Source: Epinephelus fuscoguttatus
Taxonomy: Eukaryota > Chordata > Actinopteri > Perciformes > Serranidae
DNA length: 64,000 bases
Assembly (NCBI RefSeq): GCF_011397635.1
Contig: NC_064760.1
Coordinates: 32,073,856-32,137,855 of the forward strand
Direction: 5' to 3'
The translations under genes were made by a program, and so were the position numbers. Under the pieces are notes generated by a model, which was not told the DNA's origin, searched no databases, and saw only the letters and a program-made list of their open reading frames with translations. Shown piece by piece: positions 1-46,766 of this stretch (position 1 is its first letter; every line of letters begins with the position of its first letter).

Positions 1-978
1 TCAGCAGTAGGAGTGGTAGAGAGAGGGAGAGGGAGAGGCAGAGGCGGCGAGGGCAGAATTAGAGTGAGTAGTGAGAGGGGGAGCTGGAGGAGAGACATAA
101 TGGTGGGGGCAAAACCAGAATGGAGTGAAGTGGAGTGAAGGATGGGAGAAGGAGGAGCTGAAGAGGGGGAGTAAAAGAGAGGGTGGCATTAGGGTAAGAG
201 GGAGACACGGGGCTTAGATTTGGGGGGGAAATGGCTGAGGACAGAAAAAGAGGGAGGAAGTGTTAGAGAGGAAGGCAGTGCGGATGGGCTGAGTCATGCT
301 TTGTGTAAGAAGAGTGGAAGCTGGAAAAAGCCCGAGCGAAGGAGGAAGGGACGGATAAAAGTCCAAAATGCCTCCTTGTCATTAGCATCGACCCTGTTTC
401 TTCCCACCAAACTGCTCTCTTCTTGTAAGTGGGTTAAGAGGCACTAAAAGGTGGATAGAGCACTGAAGTCATGTGCGCGGACAGCCTGACACACACGACT
501 AAAATCTGCCTAGTTGCACCAAACAACCACACCTGAATGAAGTATTTATGACCTCGGTGGGGCTGGAGTGAGGAGTAAACAACCAAAACCAGTGCCAGAA
601 TACAGGGAAGAGGAGGGGTGAAAGAGTAGCAGAAGGGTTCAAGGCTGTTTGTGCAATGCAGGGGGGCACTCTTCTTTTCTCATACAGTTTGCAGAGAAAT
701 GATAGATGGGTTAACGATGTCTCCAGGAATGTTTTAAAATGCATTCTCCCCACAATATGAAAAATACAATGAAAAGGAATGCAAGGAAACTTGGAGGAGG
801 GCACTTACTTTTTGATGTCTGTGAGACTGCGAGACTCCGAGCGCCTTGACTCCATTTGTAGTATCTTAAAGAACGAAAGGTGCCAATGATTTAATCGAAT
901 GCTTTGATGCTTGCCATCTCTCACCCCCCCCTCTCCCTCCCCTCTTTCCCCTCTCTCTGTCTCACTTTGTCTTCACAG
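1..978. other. tenm2 intron, 3' part (no gene seen)
   Basis: Non-coding. The first 450 bases are purine-rich (GA-biased), which makes a spurious minus-strand open frame. The last 60 bases form a C/T-rich tract running into the acceptor cttcacag before exon 1. Confidence 0.7.
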
Positions 979-34999
<34,021 letters not shown>

Positions 35000-36650
35000 C
35001 AGCCCACCTGAACTCTCCCCACTCTCACTTCTCTAGATCCTGCTCCTTTTTCCTACCCAGCCTCCTCAACCCTACTCCTCTTAAAACCCATGGAGAATTA
35101 ACCAACAAATGGGGTTACTCACGGAACGCTGCAGGGACTTTTGAAAAGAATGACTTATCAGAAAACATATTATTGTTAATTTTACTGCCACAGGCAAAAA
35201 ATTTAGTCAAACAGTTCGTTTTTTTGTTTTTGAAAAAAACTTTGAACAACTGAAAAAGCACTGAAGAACTCTTGAGAACTGTTGCTTAATGAATAAGAAG
35301 ATTCCCCTTTTTAAAAAAGATAGTGATATTTTCGCCCATATTTTTTGGGTCACACTGAGAGCGGCCATGACAGCTACTGAACACACAGTGGAGTTGTACT
35401 GCGCTGGCCTCTGCGGTGCTTCTGTCTCTAATAGACACTGAAGGCACAGGGACCAAAGTGGAGACAAAGCCACTCCAGAGTGCAGCCATTGCAACCAACA
35501 CATCACACGGAGGACATCATAAACAGCGACAGACAAGGCAATGTTAAAGGTCGTCCAATACTATGAGTCGTCTCCCTGTCTCAGGCCTCCCATCGTCCAC
35601 CACGGACCAGTCCTCTGCTGCTGAGGCGGCGCACATCCAACCGAGCAACACACAAGCTAACGGCATCCTTGAACAAATCCAAGCTGTTAACGGACTGGAG
35701 AATAAACTTTTTTAAAAAAAAAACAAATAAAAAAAAGTGATGGCTATATTTGTGGACAGTGGTATCACACAGCATTGTTTATTTTAAAATGGGGTGAAGA
35801 ATCATATTACTACATATGTGTCCGACTACACTAAATTTCAGGATGTTGCGTATATTGTAGATGCCGTAGTTTTGTACGTTTCAGTCGCGGTAGAATTGTG
35901 AGACTTTCACCAAGGCACTTCTGTACAGAACGATCAAACACACCACTCACAGAGTCCGGAAAAACATGCTAAGTTAGTATTTATTTTATTCTTTTTTAAT
36001 TTATTTATTCTTAGTACTATATGACAATCATGAATGAGTCACCAGTTCTATTCCAAATGAACATTAATGGATGAGTTTATTTTCTTTTGTAAAATATGTA
36101 AGAAATGTTCATTTTGTTTTTGTATTAATTTCCGTTTGCTGCCAGAGCAAATAATAGTCACTCTCAAAAAGAATAATTTATGTAATAAAGTGTTTTAAAA
36201 AAAAAAAAACGGTTTATACTTTAAATAAAGTCTTTAAAACTGTGAAATCTGTTTTTTCGAACTATATTTCGATGTACAGTGTATAGACCTACCTTTATGC
36301 AGCACAGTAGAATATTGTCCAGAATATCAAGTTTTATATTTCTAAGAGGAAGTGGCTTGTAATGTGCAAAATCTTTAGCTGGTCTTACTACTCTAGAGTT
36401 TTGTGGCACTCTAATATTCCATATCTACAATATCAACCCCCCCAGTTTGTTGTTTTTGACTGTTTTTTTGTTCGGAAGCAGAGATATTTCTGTCCTAGAT
36501 CCCAACAGCAGTAGCAGTAATGGATCCCTCTCACTGTGAAGAGACTCGTGCTGGATGTCATAATGTACCAAATCAGTATTATCAAAGGATGATTCTTATA
36601 CATTCACTGAAACGAGACTCTTCTGAGAACCTTATCAATAAAACATAATT
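35000..36650 (+). other. tenm2: tenm2 3' untranslated region (end uncertain)
   Basis: AT-rich, no coding signal. Poly(A) signals AATAAA occur at 35701, 36184, 36224 and 36637, the second followed by an A run. Which is used cannot be told from sequence. A short inverted repeat (gttcg...T/A runs...gaac) lies near 35213-35246. Confidence 0.6.
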
Positions 36651-37227
36651 GTTTACTTCAACTGAGAGACGTGTAGTTCACTTTCATCTCTTTTTTTTGT
36701 GTGTTTGAAGATGATTGATGTTCTCTCTACAGCGGCAACTTCCACCACATTTGAATGGCATACATTAACATTGGTTGCATTTCAAAGCAATCTTTGGAGT
36801 GTTGTTGGTATACCGCGAGAAGAAAAAAAAAAGCTCTATTGATTGAAACAGGTCATTCTTTTCCTTCTTTATTAATAGTGCTGCGGCTTCAGATGCCTTG
36901 GATATTCTGAACTGAAAGAAATGAATACGTAAGTGACATTGATGTCTTGATGGCATTCCAGTAACACCCACACACAACTACTGTACCACCTCTTTTCAAA
37001 CACGTTGCTTAGTTTTCTGAACACACACACACACATACACGTAGGGGCTAATATTTTCGACACTGACTGGTCATCGATTCTGATGTGCTTTTAAGTAGCC
37101 ATTACAATTACGCCTGTTAACTCCAAGTGCTTACAGATAAGCCTTCATTTTCTATTGAATCAGAGATGCCTCATCCCCTCTCAGCCGTGTAAGAAGTGGT
37201 ATTTTTATAACAACTATGAATTACATG

Positions 37228-38285
37228 GCTACAGTGCATTCAAAAAGCATTCAGACCACTCCGCTTTTTTTTTTTTTTCCCCAGTAAAATGCTGAAATCA
37301 TTCAAATTCATTTTCACTCAAACTCCCATTTTTCACAGCTTTAAGTTAAAGATCTAAGACGTTCGTGCAAGGAACTGGGATGTTTTCAGCTCCCAGGAAT
37401 TGTGTAAAGATTCTTGCAACGTAACGGTAGTGCATTGTCATGCTGCTAAATGAGGTCACGGTAGCAGACAAATGGGTCTTAAGATGTCGTAAAGGGTGAG
37501 TGGTTTCAGACAATCTTACAGGTGAAGACCCTGGACGTGGAGATCCTGAGCTGGTGTGGTTACATACGGTCTGCAGTTGTGAGGCTGGTTGGATGTACTG
37601 CCAAATTCACAGAAGACGACAGAACAGAGGCTTATGGTGGTGAAATGAATATTCTGTTCTCAGGCAACAGCTCTAGTAGATATTCCTGCAGTCAGCATGC
37701 CAATGGCAAACTTCCTTGTAACTTGTGACATCTGTGGCATTGTGTTGTGCAATCAAACTGCACACTGTAGAGTGGCATTTTATTGTGACCATGCCAAGGC
37801 AAACCTGTGTAGTAATAATGCTGTTTAATCAGCATCTTGATATGCCACGCCCGTCAGATGGATGGATTATCTTGGAAAAAAACAACTTGCTAACAGATTT
37901 AAACACATTTGCGACCAACATTTGAGAGAAATGTCTTTTGTGTGCATAAAAAAGTCTTAGATCTTTAACTTAAAACTGTGAAAAACAGGATTTTAGAGTT
38001 AAAAAGGGGGAAAAGAACATAAATATTATTACAATGACATAGGTATTCAGACCCTTTGCTATGACAGCTGAAATTTAGCTCAGGACCTTCAGTTTCTCTT
38101 GCTCATCTCTGAGATGTTTCTACACCAAGTCTGGAGTCCGCCTTCAGTCACTTCAGTTGACTGGACAGGATTTGGGAAGGCACACGCCTGTCCATATAAA
38201 AGGCCTCACAGCTGACAATCAACATTGGAGCCAAGCCGTGAGCTTGAAGGAACTGCCTGCACAGCTCAGGGACACGACAGGTTTT
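37228..38285. mobile_element. Tc1-like element relic interrupted by a second Tc1-like relic
   Basis: The outer element starts tacagtgcattcaaaaagca at 37231, with the Tc1 terminus-like ttcagacc, and resumes at about 38043 with attcagaccctttgctatga. That is followed by gagatgtttctacaccaagt and ggcacacgcctgtccatata, a pattern I recognise from teleost Tc1/mariner elements. Only its ends survive; no transposase frame. Confidence 0.65.
37328..37992. mobile_element. Inner Tc1-like relic with inverted ends
   Basis: The arm tttttcacagctttaagtta (continuing agatctaagac, 37330-37361) is matched inverted at about 37955-37986 with one mismatch in 32. The interior carries ggaactgggatgttttcagc and cagcatcttgatatgccacg, recalled from a different teleost Tc1-like family. 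Most of the transposase is deleted. Confidence 0.6.
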
Positions 38286-38809
38286 TCTCACAGCAGACAT
38301 TTTGGCTTGTTGATGGAGGAAAAGCACAGGTGTTACAGATAACACCGACGATGGCTCTATTCAAGTGTCCCAGTGAGACAGACAGTGAGACTGAAATCAA
38401 AGCAGCTAAATGCAATAACAATAATTTTATTATTATTAATGTTATCTATACCTGTGCTTTTCCTACTGTGATGAGTCAAAATGTCTGCTGTGAGGCCTCC
38501 AGGGGAAGGAGGGAGGATGGGAAGGTCATGGGAGGAGAGGCCGGGAAGGATGTGAAGAGGGGTAAAAACTTGTATGTATATTATGATAATATTCATATAT
38601 ATTCACGAAAAAAAGTCTAACATGAAACAGGCCTATTGTGTCAGCACACATCCGGGGAAGGCTACAAAAATATTAGCCTTGACAGTTTTGGTCTCACAGC
38701 TTAGCTTTTGGCTGCAGCAGGAAGCTTTTTTTCAGGATAACAGCTCTAAAACCAACTGCACACTACCAGGGAAAACCAAAATGTGGTGCTGTCCTGTATA
38801 GAGTTTTAC

Positions 38810-39555
38810 TTACATAAAACTAAGTATCAGCAACAAAAAGTACTTCAGAAATGAAAAGTATTCATTATGCAGAATGACCCCTGTTCATGTTCACATCTAA
38901 GCAGTAACTTTAGTATTTAATTCTTCATGTTGGTGGATAAATTTATAGCAATACATCATATTTTATAAAACGATCCTTTCATTTTGTTTGTAAAATGTAA
39001 TCTGAAAAGTATCAGTCTAAAAAATAATTCCCTCATTCAACTTAAAAAAAAATTAAGGTAACAATTTGCATGCATCTTTTTAAGTAGTTCCCACTCTGAC
39101 ATTATTCATTAATCCTACAAGTCTTTAATATTCAGATTAAACTCAAGTTAAATTAGTACAACCCACATAATTTGCTTTCACCATGGAAAAACTATTAATT
39201 AGGTTGAACCAATTTAATATTTATCTAAAACTTGTGGTGATATTTAGTGGTAGAATTATTTTATTTAATATATTCTAATTTATTAATTTTGATTCCATCC
39301 AACTTAAAAATGCAACCAAAAAAAAAAAACCTGACTAAAATATGTTAATTTATGCTGGAGAAACTTAATTATTTTAAGTGTTATCCACTAACCTCATCAA
39401 CCATTTTTTTTAGTTTAACTAGTAATTCTACTTGTAGGATAAATGTAGTATAGTAAAAAGTATAATATTCCCCATCTTAATTGTAGCAAATAGCATAATA
39501 TTAAATCACTCAAGTGAAGTACAAGTAAATGTACTTAGTTAGTTGTCACCACTGC
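38810..39555. mobile_element. Dispersed AT-rich repeat
   Basis: Contains aaaagtattcattatgcaga and agtacaagtaaatgtactta, with gtcaccactgc at the end; sequences recalled from a common teleost repeat of unsettled class. No open frame. Confidence 0.4.
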
Positions 39556-40436
39556 CTTTGTGCAGTAGAAATCCATCCACATCCTGTACTTTATTCTCTT
39601 GTCAGTTTTAAAACTGTACCTGGTTTTAAGTTTTACTTGGCTTGGCTTTAGTGAAACATATTGCTAACACATCAGGCAGGCAGCCATGTTGCAACCAACA
39701 TCCTGCACTAGCAGCTGTGTTATAAATAGTTGAATGGATCGGGCCAGGCCCCGGCAGCTACAGTATACTGATCTGTACTCCCTTCTCTTTTTTACCCTCC
39801 CTCACACACACAGACTGCAATCCCCCCCAAAAATACACAAACGACAAAGTCTTCCATTTCATGGGAATAAGTTATTTTAATGCAAGTTTCTCATCCAAAG
39901 CAAAAAAAGGCATCTGACAGGTCATTTGGTTTCTTGTGTAATCAATCACAACTTTTTTTTTTTTTTTTTTCAGATTTTCAGTTTTATCTCCAAGGTATGT
40001 AATAAAAATAACATTGGAATATTTTTTTCTCATATCAAGATTACCATGAAAAAAAAACTGTGGCCATCGACTGTAACAGTAATCAAACATAAATCAGTGT
40101 CATCTTTAAAAATGCATTCCACTTATTGATTCCACCTGAAGACATTAACGTCAGCAAAAACAGCTTCTGTGCAAATGAAAGGGATATATTTCAAGCATCA
40201 GCTTTTTAAGAGCGCCCTGTGGCTCATTAACAGCCGGGGTCTGGGTGGCCTTTGGGTTATAGGGGAGGGTCTGGGGTAAGGGGGTTGCCTTTGGCGATGG
40301 GAAGTAGCACGGCTGTAAAGGAGGGTTAGGGAAGGTTGGAGATGGTTAACAGGGCAGGCAGGAGTAGTATCTTACAGAGGTAATCGTCATAAAGTGCCAA
40401 AGAGCCTCACACTAGATGAGCCTGAGATCCAAGTAT

Positions 40437-40442
<6 letters not shown>

Positions 40443-40476
<34 letters not shown>
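40443..40476. repeat. (TG)n microsatellite
   Basis: 17 TG units, then a short CG run. Confidence 0.95.
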
Positions 40477-40483
<7 letters not shown>

Positions 40484-40668
40484 CTGTGCCTGTGGTGTAT
40501 TGGTGTAAGATTACAGCGAAGAGCCTGAAATTCAGGTTATGTTTAGAAGCTCAGTTACAAGCTGCTACAGAGTAGCCCCTGGACAGAGTCAGTCAGTCAG
40601 CGCTGAGGACTTCTTGTCAAGGTAGAGTAAATGGCTCCGGACAGAGACTTCCATATGGGATCGAGGCT

Positions 40669-40674
40669 TTTATT
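40669..40674 (-). terminator. cystm1: Candidate cystm1 poly(A) signal
   Basis: AATAAA on the minus strand, about 160 bases after the cystm1 stop codon. Confidence 0.5.
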
Positions 40675-40832
40675 TATAGACGAGGGAAAAGACTTGTAGA
40701 GGAAATGGAGGAGGTGGTTTTAAGGGAGTGCACGGTTTAAGGCAGATTTGGGGTAGGGGAGGAGGGTGGTTGGGGCCTGAGGCACAGAAATAGGGGGCAA
40801 GGGGGTAATGGGGGTGAACAGTTGGGGAGTAG

Positions 40833-40936
40833 TTATGTCAGCATGTCCCAGAGACAGCAGCAACACAGAGCTGTCCAGCAGGCTGTCAGGCATGTGTCTC
40901 CTGTGTCGTCTCTTCTCCTGTCCTCCACCACATACA
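40833..40936 (-). CDS. cystm1: cystm1 exon 2: CYSTM module and stop
   Basis: Encodes the last 34 residues and TAA (40835-40833). The five-Cys hydrophobic module occupies residues 117-135. Confidence 0.93.
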
Positions 40937-43900
40937 CTGGAGTGTAAAAAAAAAAAAGAGGGACAGAGAAGCGCAGGAAGAAAGAAAAGGGTCGAGAAGG
41001 TGGTATAGAAGAGAAGGGAAAAGAATGGCAGACAATTTAAAGAAAGCAATTAGTGATTCCTTTTCTGGAATTGCATGAAACCCAGAGATAATTCATCGTC
41101 AAGTCTTCAGCGGTGAGCTCAAGTGTAACCATGCCCGCTCTGATTTTCCTCTAATTACATTCATCATGGGAGGCACGTCACCATGGTAATACCATAGCAG
41201 CCCAGAGCCATGATCAGACAGCGTTACAGTTGAGTAACATTGGCACTGCTTTGAGGTATCATTAAACCAATGAAATGAGAGCTTTCAGAACTCCACACCT
41301 CCGTGCTCCCAACGAGGCATTTCCCTTTAACTTCACATGTACAGTAGTGGCTTTACTCCGCCTTCAGTCAATACATCTGAATAAATCGTGAAAGGATTGT
41401 TACCCATATGTGAAGTTTACCATCTGTTCCACACACACGATGAAAAACCAAGTCAAACAAAGGGCCTGAATGAATACATCTCCCCTTCTGTGTTTGTGAT
41501 TAATCATTCATGTGGAAGGAAACAGTCATCCAGCTTTTAACAACCAGGTGCAGTGGCTCATGACATAGGTGAGTGTGTTACCACGGTGACCAGCTCCTGG
41601 TCAAAAGATTAAGTGAAGCTAGCTGATCACTTATCACACTGAACTCTGATAATGATATGACTGGTTAATAATTGGCCACTACTAAATAATGAATGTCTCC
41701 AGTGAGATAAGTCGAAGCAGGGATCTTGATAGCAGAACACTCTCCTTTGATCAGCCAGAAAAGGCTTATCTTAAATCAGTTACACGAGCAGTAACACCTC
41801 GCTGCGCGCTTTAATACATAAAGGTGTTAACTGTGTTCTCTGGAAGCTCCGCTGTTCTCTTTGCATATTCATTCTGAATATTTTACCACACCATGTGTGC
41901 TTTTTGTTTCACAGCTTGTGCTACACTCCGTTCTGGATGCTCAGTTGGGAGGTGCTACTGCACTGACACACCTTTTATCTTAAACCTGGCTTGACTTCAC
42001 AGTTTTTATCCTTAATTTGCCTACTCTACATGCAGGTGCTGCGTTTTTGCAGTACTAGTTGCTGAAACAATTCATTCATCAATCAATCAGTCAACAGACA
42101 GAAAATGAATGGGCAACTTTTTTGATAATTGATTTAACATTTAAGTTGTTGTTTTTTTGTGCAGAAACATTTGGTGGTTCCAGCACCTCAGCTGTGAGGA
42201 TTTTCTTCTTGTCCTTGTTTCACAGTACAGTGAAGTGAATATCTTTGTGTGTCTGCAACTTCAACACATCTTGGGCATTTATCACAAATTTTAGATGTTT
42301 TATTAACCAAATGAATCATAAATTAGCCTCACCTAGAAAAATAAATGGCAGATTAACTGATCATGGAAATACTAGGATTTTTATTACCAGTAGAGATTTT
42401 CACTTGTTGTAGTTAAATAACATTATTGTGTCTCTGTTTTATTAAAGTATTAAAAGACCCTGAAGCCAAAGCAGCTAGATGATATTCAACCATCATTAAT
42501 TTTATTATTTATACCTGTGCTTTTCCTACTATGTCTTCTATAAAAAAGGCTTTATAGGGACAATATAGACAGACTGCGACAACCTGCAAGGCATGGGTCA
42601 TGAGACCAACAGACAGACATAGGTGTGGATAGGCTAATTTAAGGTTTTGAGAAATTGTTGATTTAAACAATGCAAAAATGTTATAAATATCCAATATTCA
42701 TTATACTGTATCATTATGAATATTCATACAAACATAATGACTTGTTCAGATTTTTTTAACAACAAGTAAGGATCCCTCCGATATAGATTACTTTTCTATT
42801 TCTGTTGCAGAGCAAAAGACTTCCACCTCCGCTGCTCAGACTGTCTTGCTGATAAAATATCAGATACACAGCAAGACAGCAAATGTGAGTCATCAATAAC
42901 TATTAAATGTTGACTGCAATTTACTCAGTAATATCTCACATAACAACACGATCGAACCCAAACTCAGTTTGGTCTAGTCTCTATTAGATCAGTGGTTCTC
43001 ATATGATGTGCCGTGATGCCAGTGCAGGTGAGCCGCAGGATTTTGTGATAACCACACATTATTATTGCAATATTCAACTAGGCCTACACAAATAGTTATG
43101 AATGAATTTTAATTGACTCTATCAGCATGTTGTGTGCACCCATTTCCTGACAAAGAAGCAAACTAGCTAAAAAACTGTAATTTAATTGAATTTAATTTAA
43201 AAACCTTTGCAGGGAGCCTCACTGTGTGTGCGTGGGAATTATAAGTGTGTGACACATCAAAAGCCCTGATTGGCAGCCAGTGTGAGGGATGATAACATTT
43301 AAAAGGAGAAAGCAGTGAGTGGGACAATGGATCTCTTTATTGTACGGAGTAAATTACAACAAAGCACCAGGGAAGACGACCTACCACCGAAAGAAAAGAA
43401 AAAACTGTCAGTAGGCAGTATCACAAAAGCTACCTGTCTTATTTTTATTGTCTTATGTTGTGATAAGAGTGATAACAGGCATGTTGAAGCTATTGTGCAC
43501 AGATGTAATTACAAGTGTGCCTTGAGATTTCGGCTCCCGTTTGGTGTGTCTTGGGCACAAAAAGTTCAACAACACTGTAATAGCTCAAACAGCCATAAGT
43601 GATCACCTGCTGGTAAACATGCTAGCACATTAGCTTGCCTCTCCTTGCTAGGTGTAGCGGCCTGTTGAGACTCTTCTGATGCAGCTCTACTCTTAGTCAA
43701 AAAAATAAATAAAATTTTAAGTGAACTGTTTATCTGAGATGAAAAGGTGACACTGTAAAAAATGTGACAAAAATTTTTGAGCAATTTTTGCTCAAAAATA
43801 AAGTATTTGGTCAAATGAAGAGCCTCTTTCTATTTGTGATTTTTGGCTACCTGACACTATATTTTGAAAAGCCTGCATTCAATACAGCAAACCCTTTCAC

Positions 43901-44353
43901 AGTTCTATGACTTAACTATTCCCTGTCAGCACTTTGTCCTTTAGGATAGCACTGCTCATATCACCACTGGCCCTCCAACCATTCTGTTCTGACACTGTTA
44001 TGAATACCGTACATACGTGCATCAATCTCTGACGTGTGTTATTGCTCACCTGTGTTTTTGGGAGCTTCCCCATACATGGGTCCAGGAGGGGGTCCCCCCT
44101 GCCAGCCGAACTGTGGATTTGGTTGTCCAGCGTACCCATAGGGAGGCTGTCCTGGGCCAGGATAAGGACCTCCAGGGCCCATTGGTCCGGCAGGGTAGTT
44201 AGGGTAAGATGGATTAGGCTGCTCCATGTTCACAGGATATCCCTGTGGAGGATAACCCTGGGGTGGGTAGCCTTGGGGAGGTGGGCCCTGGGCTGGGTAG
44301 CCTGGAGCAGTGGGGCCACTGCCTGGGTATGGAGGGGGCTGCTCAAAATTCAT
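40833..44353 (-). CDS. cystm1: Cysteine-rich transmembrane module protein 1 (two coding exons)
   Basis: Small tail-anchored membrane protein of the CYSTM family; human CYSTM1 has about 97 residues and a poorly defined role. Exon 1 (44353 down to 44050) encodes a Pro/Gly/Tyr-rich cytoplasmic region beginning MNFEQPPPYPGSGPTAPG, with three PPQGYPPQGY-type repeats. Exon 2 (40936 down to 40833) encodes VYVVEDRRRDDTGD and the Cys-rich module CLTACWTALCCCCLWDMLT, nearly identical to the human end. Together 135 residues, longer than human because of the Pro-rich repeats. Splice sites are donor gtgagc, acceptor actccag, phase 1 both. I start at the ATG at 44353; the frame runs further upstream only through non-ATG codons. 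tenm2 lies convergent to it. Confidence 0.93.
42982..43585. mobile_element. Non-autonomous hAT (Charlie-like) relic
   Basis: Starts cagtggttctcatatgatgt, with gccgtgatgcc following (42990), and ends gggcacaaaaagttcaacaa, with cactg finishing at 43577. The inverse of the end, cagtgttgttgaac, partly matches the start. The 8-base flanks tattagat and taatagct agree at 6 of 8 positions, the length expected for hAT duplications. The + frame from 43324 begins MDLFIVRSKLQQSTRED, like hAT/ZBED-type transposase starts, but is soon lost. Confidence 0.6.
43774..43798. other. Perfect 11-bp-stem hairpin
   Basis: tttttgagcaa, loop ttt, ttgctcaaaaa. Could be a transposon end or chance AT-rich palindrome. 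Confidence 0.6.
44050..44353 (-). CDS. cystm1: cystm1 exon 1: Pro-rich N-terminal region
   Basis: Encodes residues 1-101 from MNFEQPPPYPG to EAPKNT. Upstream acceptor ttattcag (minus strand) implies a separate 5' untranslated exon. Confidence 0.92.
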
Positions 44354-44639
44354 CTTTGGGTCGAACAATCACCTGAATAACAAGAAAATATGAGAGATGG
44401 TGTTAAATAGTGACACTTTACTCATTTTAATAAGTCTGCTGAGTAAACACTACAGTAAACACACGTGGAGGATGAATTTTGTATTTAACAATGACAGTAC
44501 TGATGTGCAATGAGGAGAATACAAGTTGAGTGCCCAAGTTGCGTACTAGAAATTAGTTACTGGTTTTCCTCTATTTATGCAGATATGGGCTGTACAATTA
44601 AAAAAAATTCATACTTTAAATACGCTCATACATAAGTAT

Positions 44640-45035
44640 TCACATGTACAGCTTATCTGTCTGATTCTTTATTGATTCCCAATCAATTTTTCTGTGCGGA
44701 AAAATGTGTTTTTAGCCTCAGTGCAACTGTTTTATCATCTTTGAGTCTGAACACAGTGTAGATGAAATGAGAGAATGTTTGGATAAAACTTATTTTCATT
44801 TAGATTTTCTTAGTCATAGAAAAAATCTGCTATGCCTGCCTGCATGGTTCTAATGTTATTACAACACAGGATATTTACCCATTGTTACTGACACGCTGCT
44901 CAGTTGGGAAGCAGTATTAACCATCAGAAAGCATGCTGGCACTGATAAAAAGCAAATGATAAAATCTGAGGCATATGATTCCAATGGATCAAACAATTTG
45001 GAACCGGTTTTTGATTCCCATCCCTGATATATAAC
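44640..45035. mobile_element. Weak repeat fragment
   Basis: Ends with atttggaaccggtttttgat then tcccatccctg; the inverse (gggatgggaatcaaaaaccg) is a teleost transposon end I recall. Other end unclear. Confidence 0.3.
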
Positions 45036-45180
45036 ACCGTTAAGCTCAAACAACAATCTATCATCACGGTTTGCAGTTATCATTATATTTATGTGAATGC
45101 ACCTTAAGTCTATTTCAAGATCAGAGAAATGTGTGGTATTGTATGGACCACAGAGAAATGTAAATGAGTGTCTGTGCATG

Positions 45181-45190
45181 TGTGTGTGTC

Positions 45191-45247
<57 letters not shown>
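45181..45247. repeat. (TG)n microsatellite
   Basis: About 33 TG units with two early interruptions. Confidence 0.95.
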
Positions 45248-45250
<3 letters not shown>

Positions 45251-46723
45251 TCAGCCTCTAGAGTCACATTAGACAATGAATTCCTCTGAGTCCTGATATA
45301 AGAACAGAACATTTTCAGGCAGGCACAGAAATGATGCAACTGTCTCCCAGAACAGAAAGCACACAGCATATAGCTGATCCTTAATCCCTCAACTCATCAC
45401 CTGCATGCAGGTTCCTGTCTTTGCAGTCTCATATAGCAAACAACCATGGTCTCCACAGCCACACAGGAAAGACAAGCACTGCATATTATTTTTCTTGCTT
45501 GCTGAGGTTGTCTTATGAGTCAATAGTCAATCACAACCCACATCAGCCCTACCAGAGATAAGCACCATTTTCTTCCTGTTCACACACAGACTTAACAAAT
45601 GGAGGAGTCAGCTTCACAGTGTACAGGGTAAGGCTAATCAAACGAACTGTGGGAGAAAGACAGTGCAGTGACCAGACAGGCCTGTACTGGTTGTACTTCG
45701 CACTTTCTCTTTACTCAGAAACACAGACACACAAACATGAAAGGTGACATGTCGAACGATCAACATCACACATTCGTAGTTTCCGTGTGATGTGTGAGAT
45801 GAACAGAACACTAGGGGATTAAAGATTTTCATTCTGTCGCCTGTTCAGGAACCGTCTTCATCTCTAGGCTGTTTAGAATAAATGTTTGTGATCAGCTTGG
45901 AGTCTTAAGGTTATTTGTTCCGCTCTAGACCTCGTGAGAAGGAAATGCATTTCCCAACCTCTCACTAATAGCTTCTGATAAGGCAGATCCGGGTCCATCA
46001 CAACCCTCATGCTTGCCTTCATCACTGGATTTGATCATGTAGAACAGCCATAACAAAGGAGGGTGGGCCAGATGGAAAACTGCATCTCTGCTAGGCCTCC
46101 CAGGATTCCTCTGTCAAGTTGTATATGTACACTATAAACATGTAAATAGCACTCCAACTCCTCTCTGCTCAGCTTCTTCAGCCACATGCAATCTACTGCC
46201 TATAACAAAGCAATGCAGTAGCTGTAAACTGAAATGCGTCAAGAGGCACATCTCAAATTGGTAGACACCAATGCCTTTATCTGTACAGGAAGAAACAACA
46301 CTATATTTATTAGGTCCAAAGTATAACAACTGGTTTTAATCTCTTTGATTACCTAATTTGGTAATAATTTAACAACCAGGTTCAAGGATGGCTCCTAGTT
46401 GGAGTATACCTAATAATAAGAGTGCATTTGTCAACACCATGACAGTGTAACATTAAATAGACCCAAGGGGAAATAGAAGAAATACAACTGTTAATCTTGT
46501 ATTAAGTCACAATTACTACATCATCAGCAGTAAGCTTCTCTGTGCAGTGCTTTTCAAAAGATGGCTGGACATTTCACTACCTGAATGTGTTCTTAAAGCT
46601 GCTGACAGATGGCAAGGCCTCTGTAACTATGGTTACCATGCTCCAGGAGGAACAGAATGATCCCTGATGGCTTGTTTTTGTTGTACCTTAAGGCAGCAAG
46701 GACTAGTAAAATAACACAATTAT

Positions 46724-46727
<4 letters not shown>

Positions 46728-46763
<36 letters not shown>
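46728..46763. repeat. (CT)n microsatellite
   Basis: About 18 CT units. Confidence 0.95.

Positions 46764-46766
<3 letters not shown>

Larger units (their letters stand above)
36651..40668. other. Intergenic region between tenm2 and cystm1 (convergent genes)
   Basis: No gene seen. Filled largely by decayed transposons: Tc1-like nest at about 37228-38285 and a repeat at about 38810-39555. AT-rich elsewhere. Confidence 0.6.
40937..44049. other. cystm1 intron 1 (coding)
   Basis: No exon of another gene recognised. Holds the hAT relic at 42990-43577, a repeat fragment around 42060-42360 (cagacagaaaatgaatgggc, tttgataattgatttaac type) and a perfect hairpin at 43774-43798. Confidence 0.55.

Noticed and set aside
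44354-44368. Extension of cystm1 upstream of its ATG (FDPK)
   Set aside because: That frame has no ATG; it would need a TTG start and it runs back to an apparent acceptor. The ATG at 44353 matches the CYSTM1 family start.
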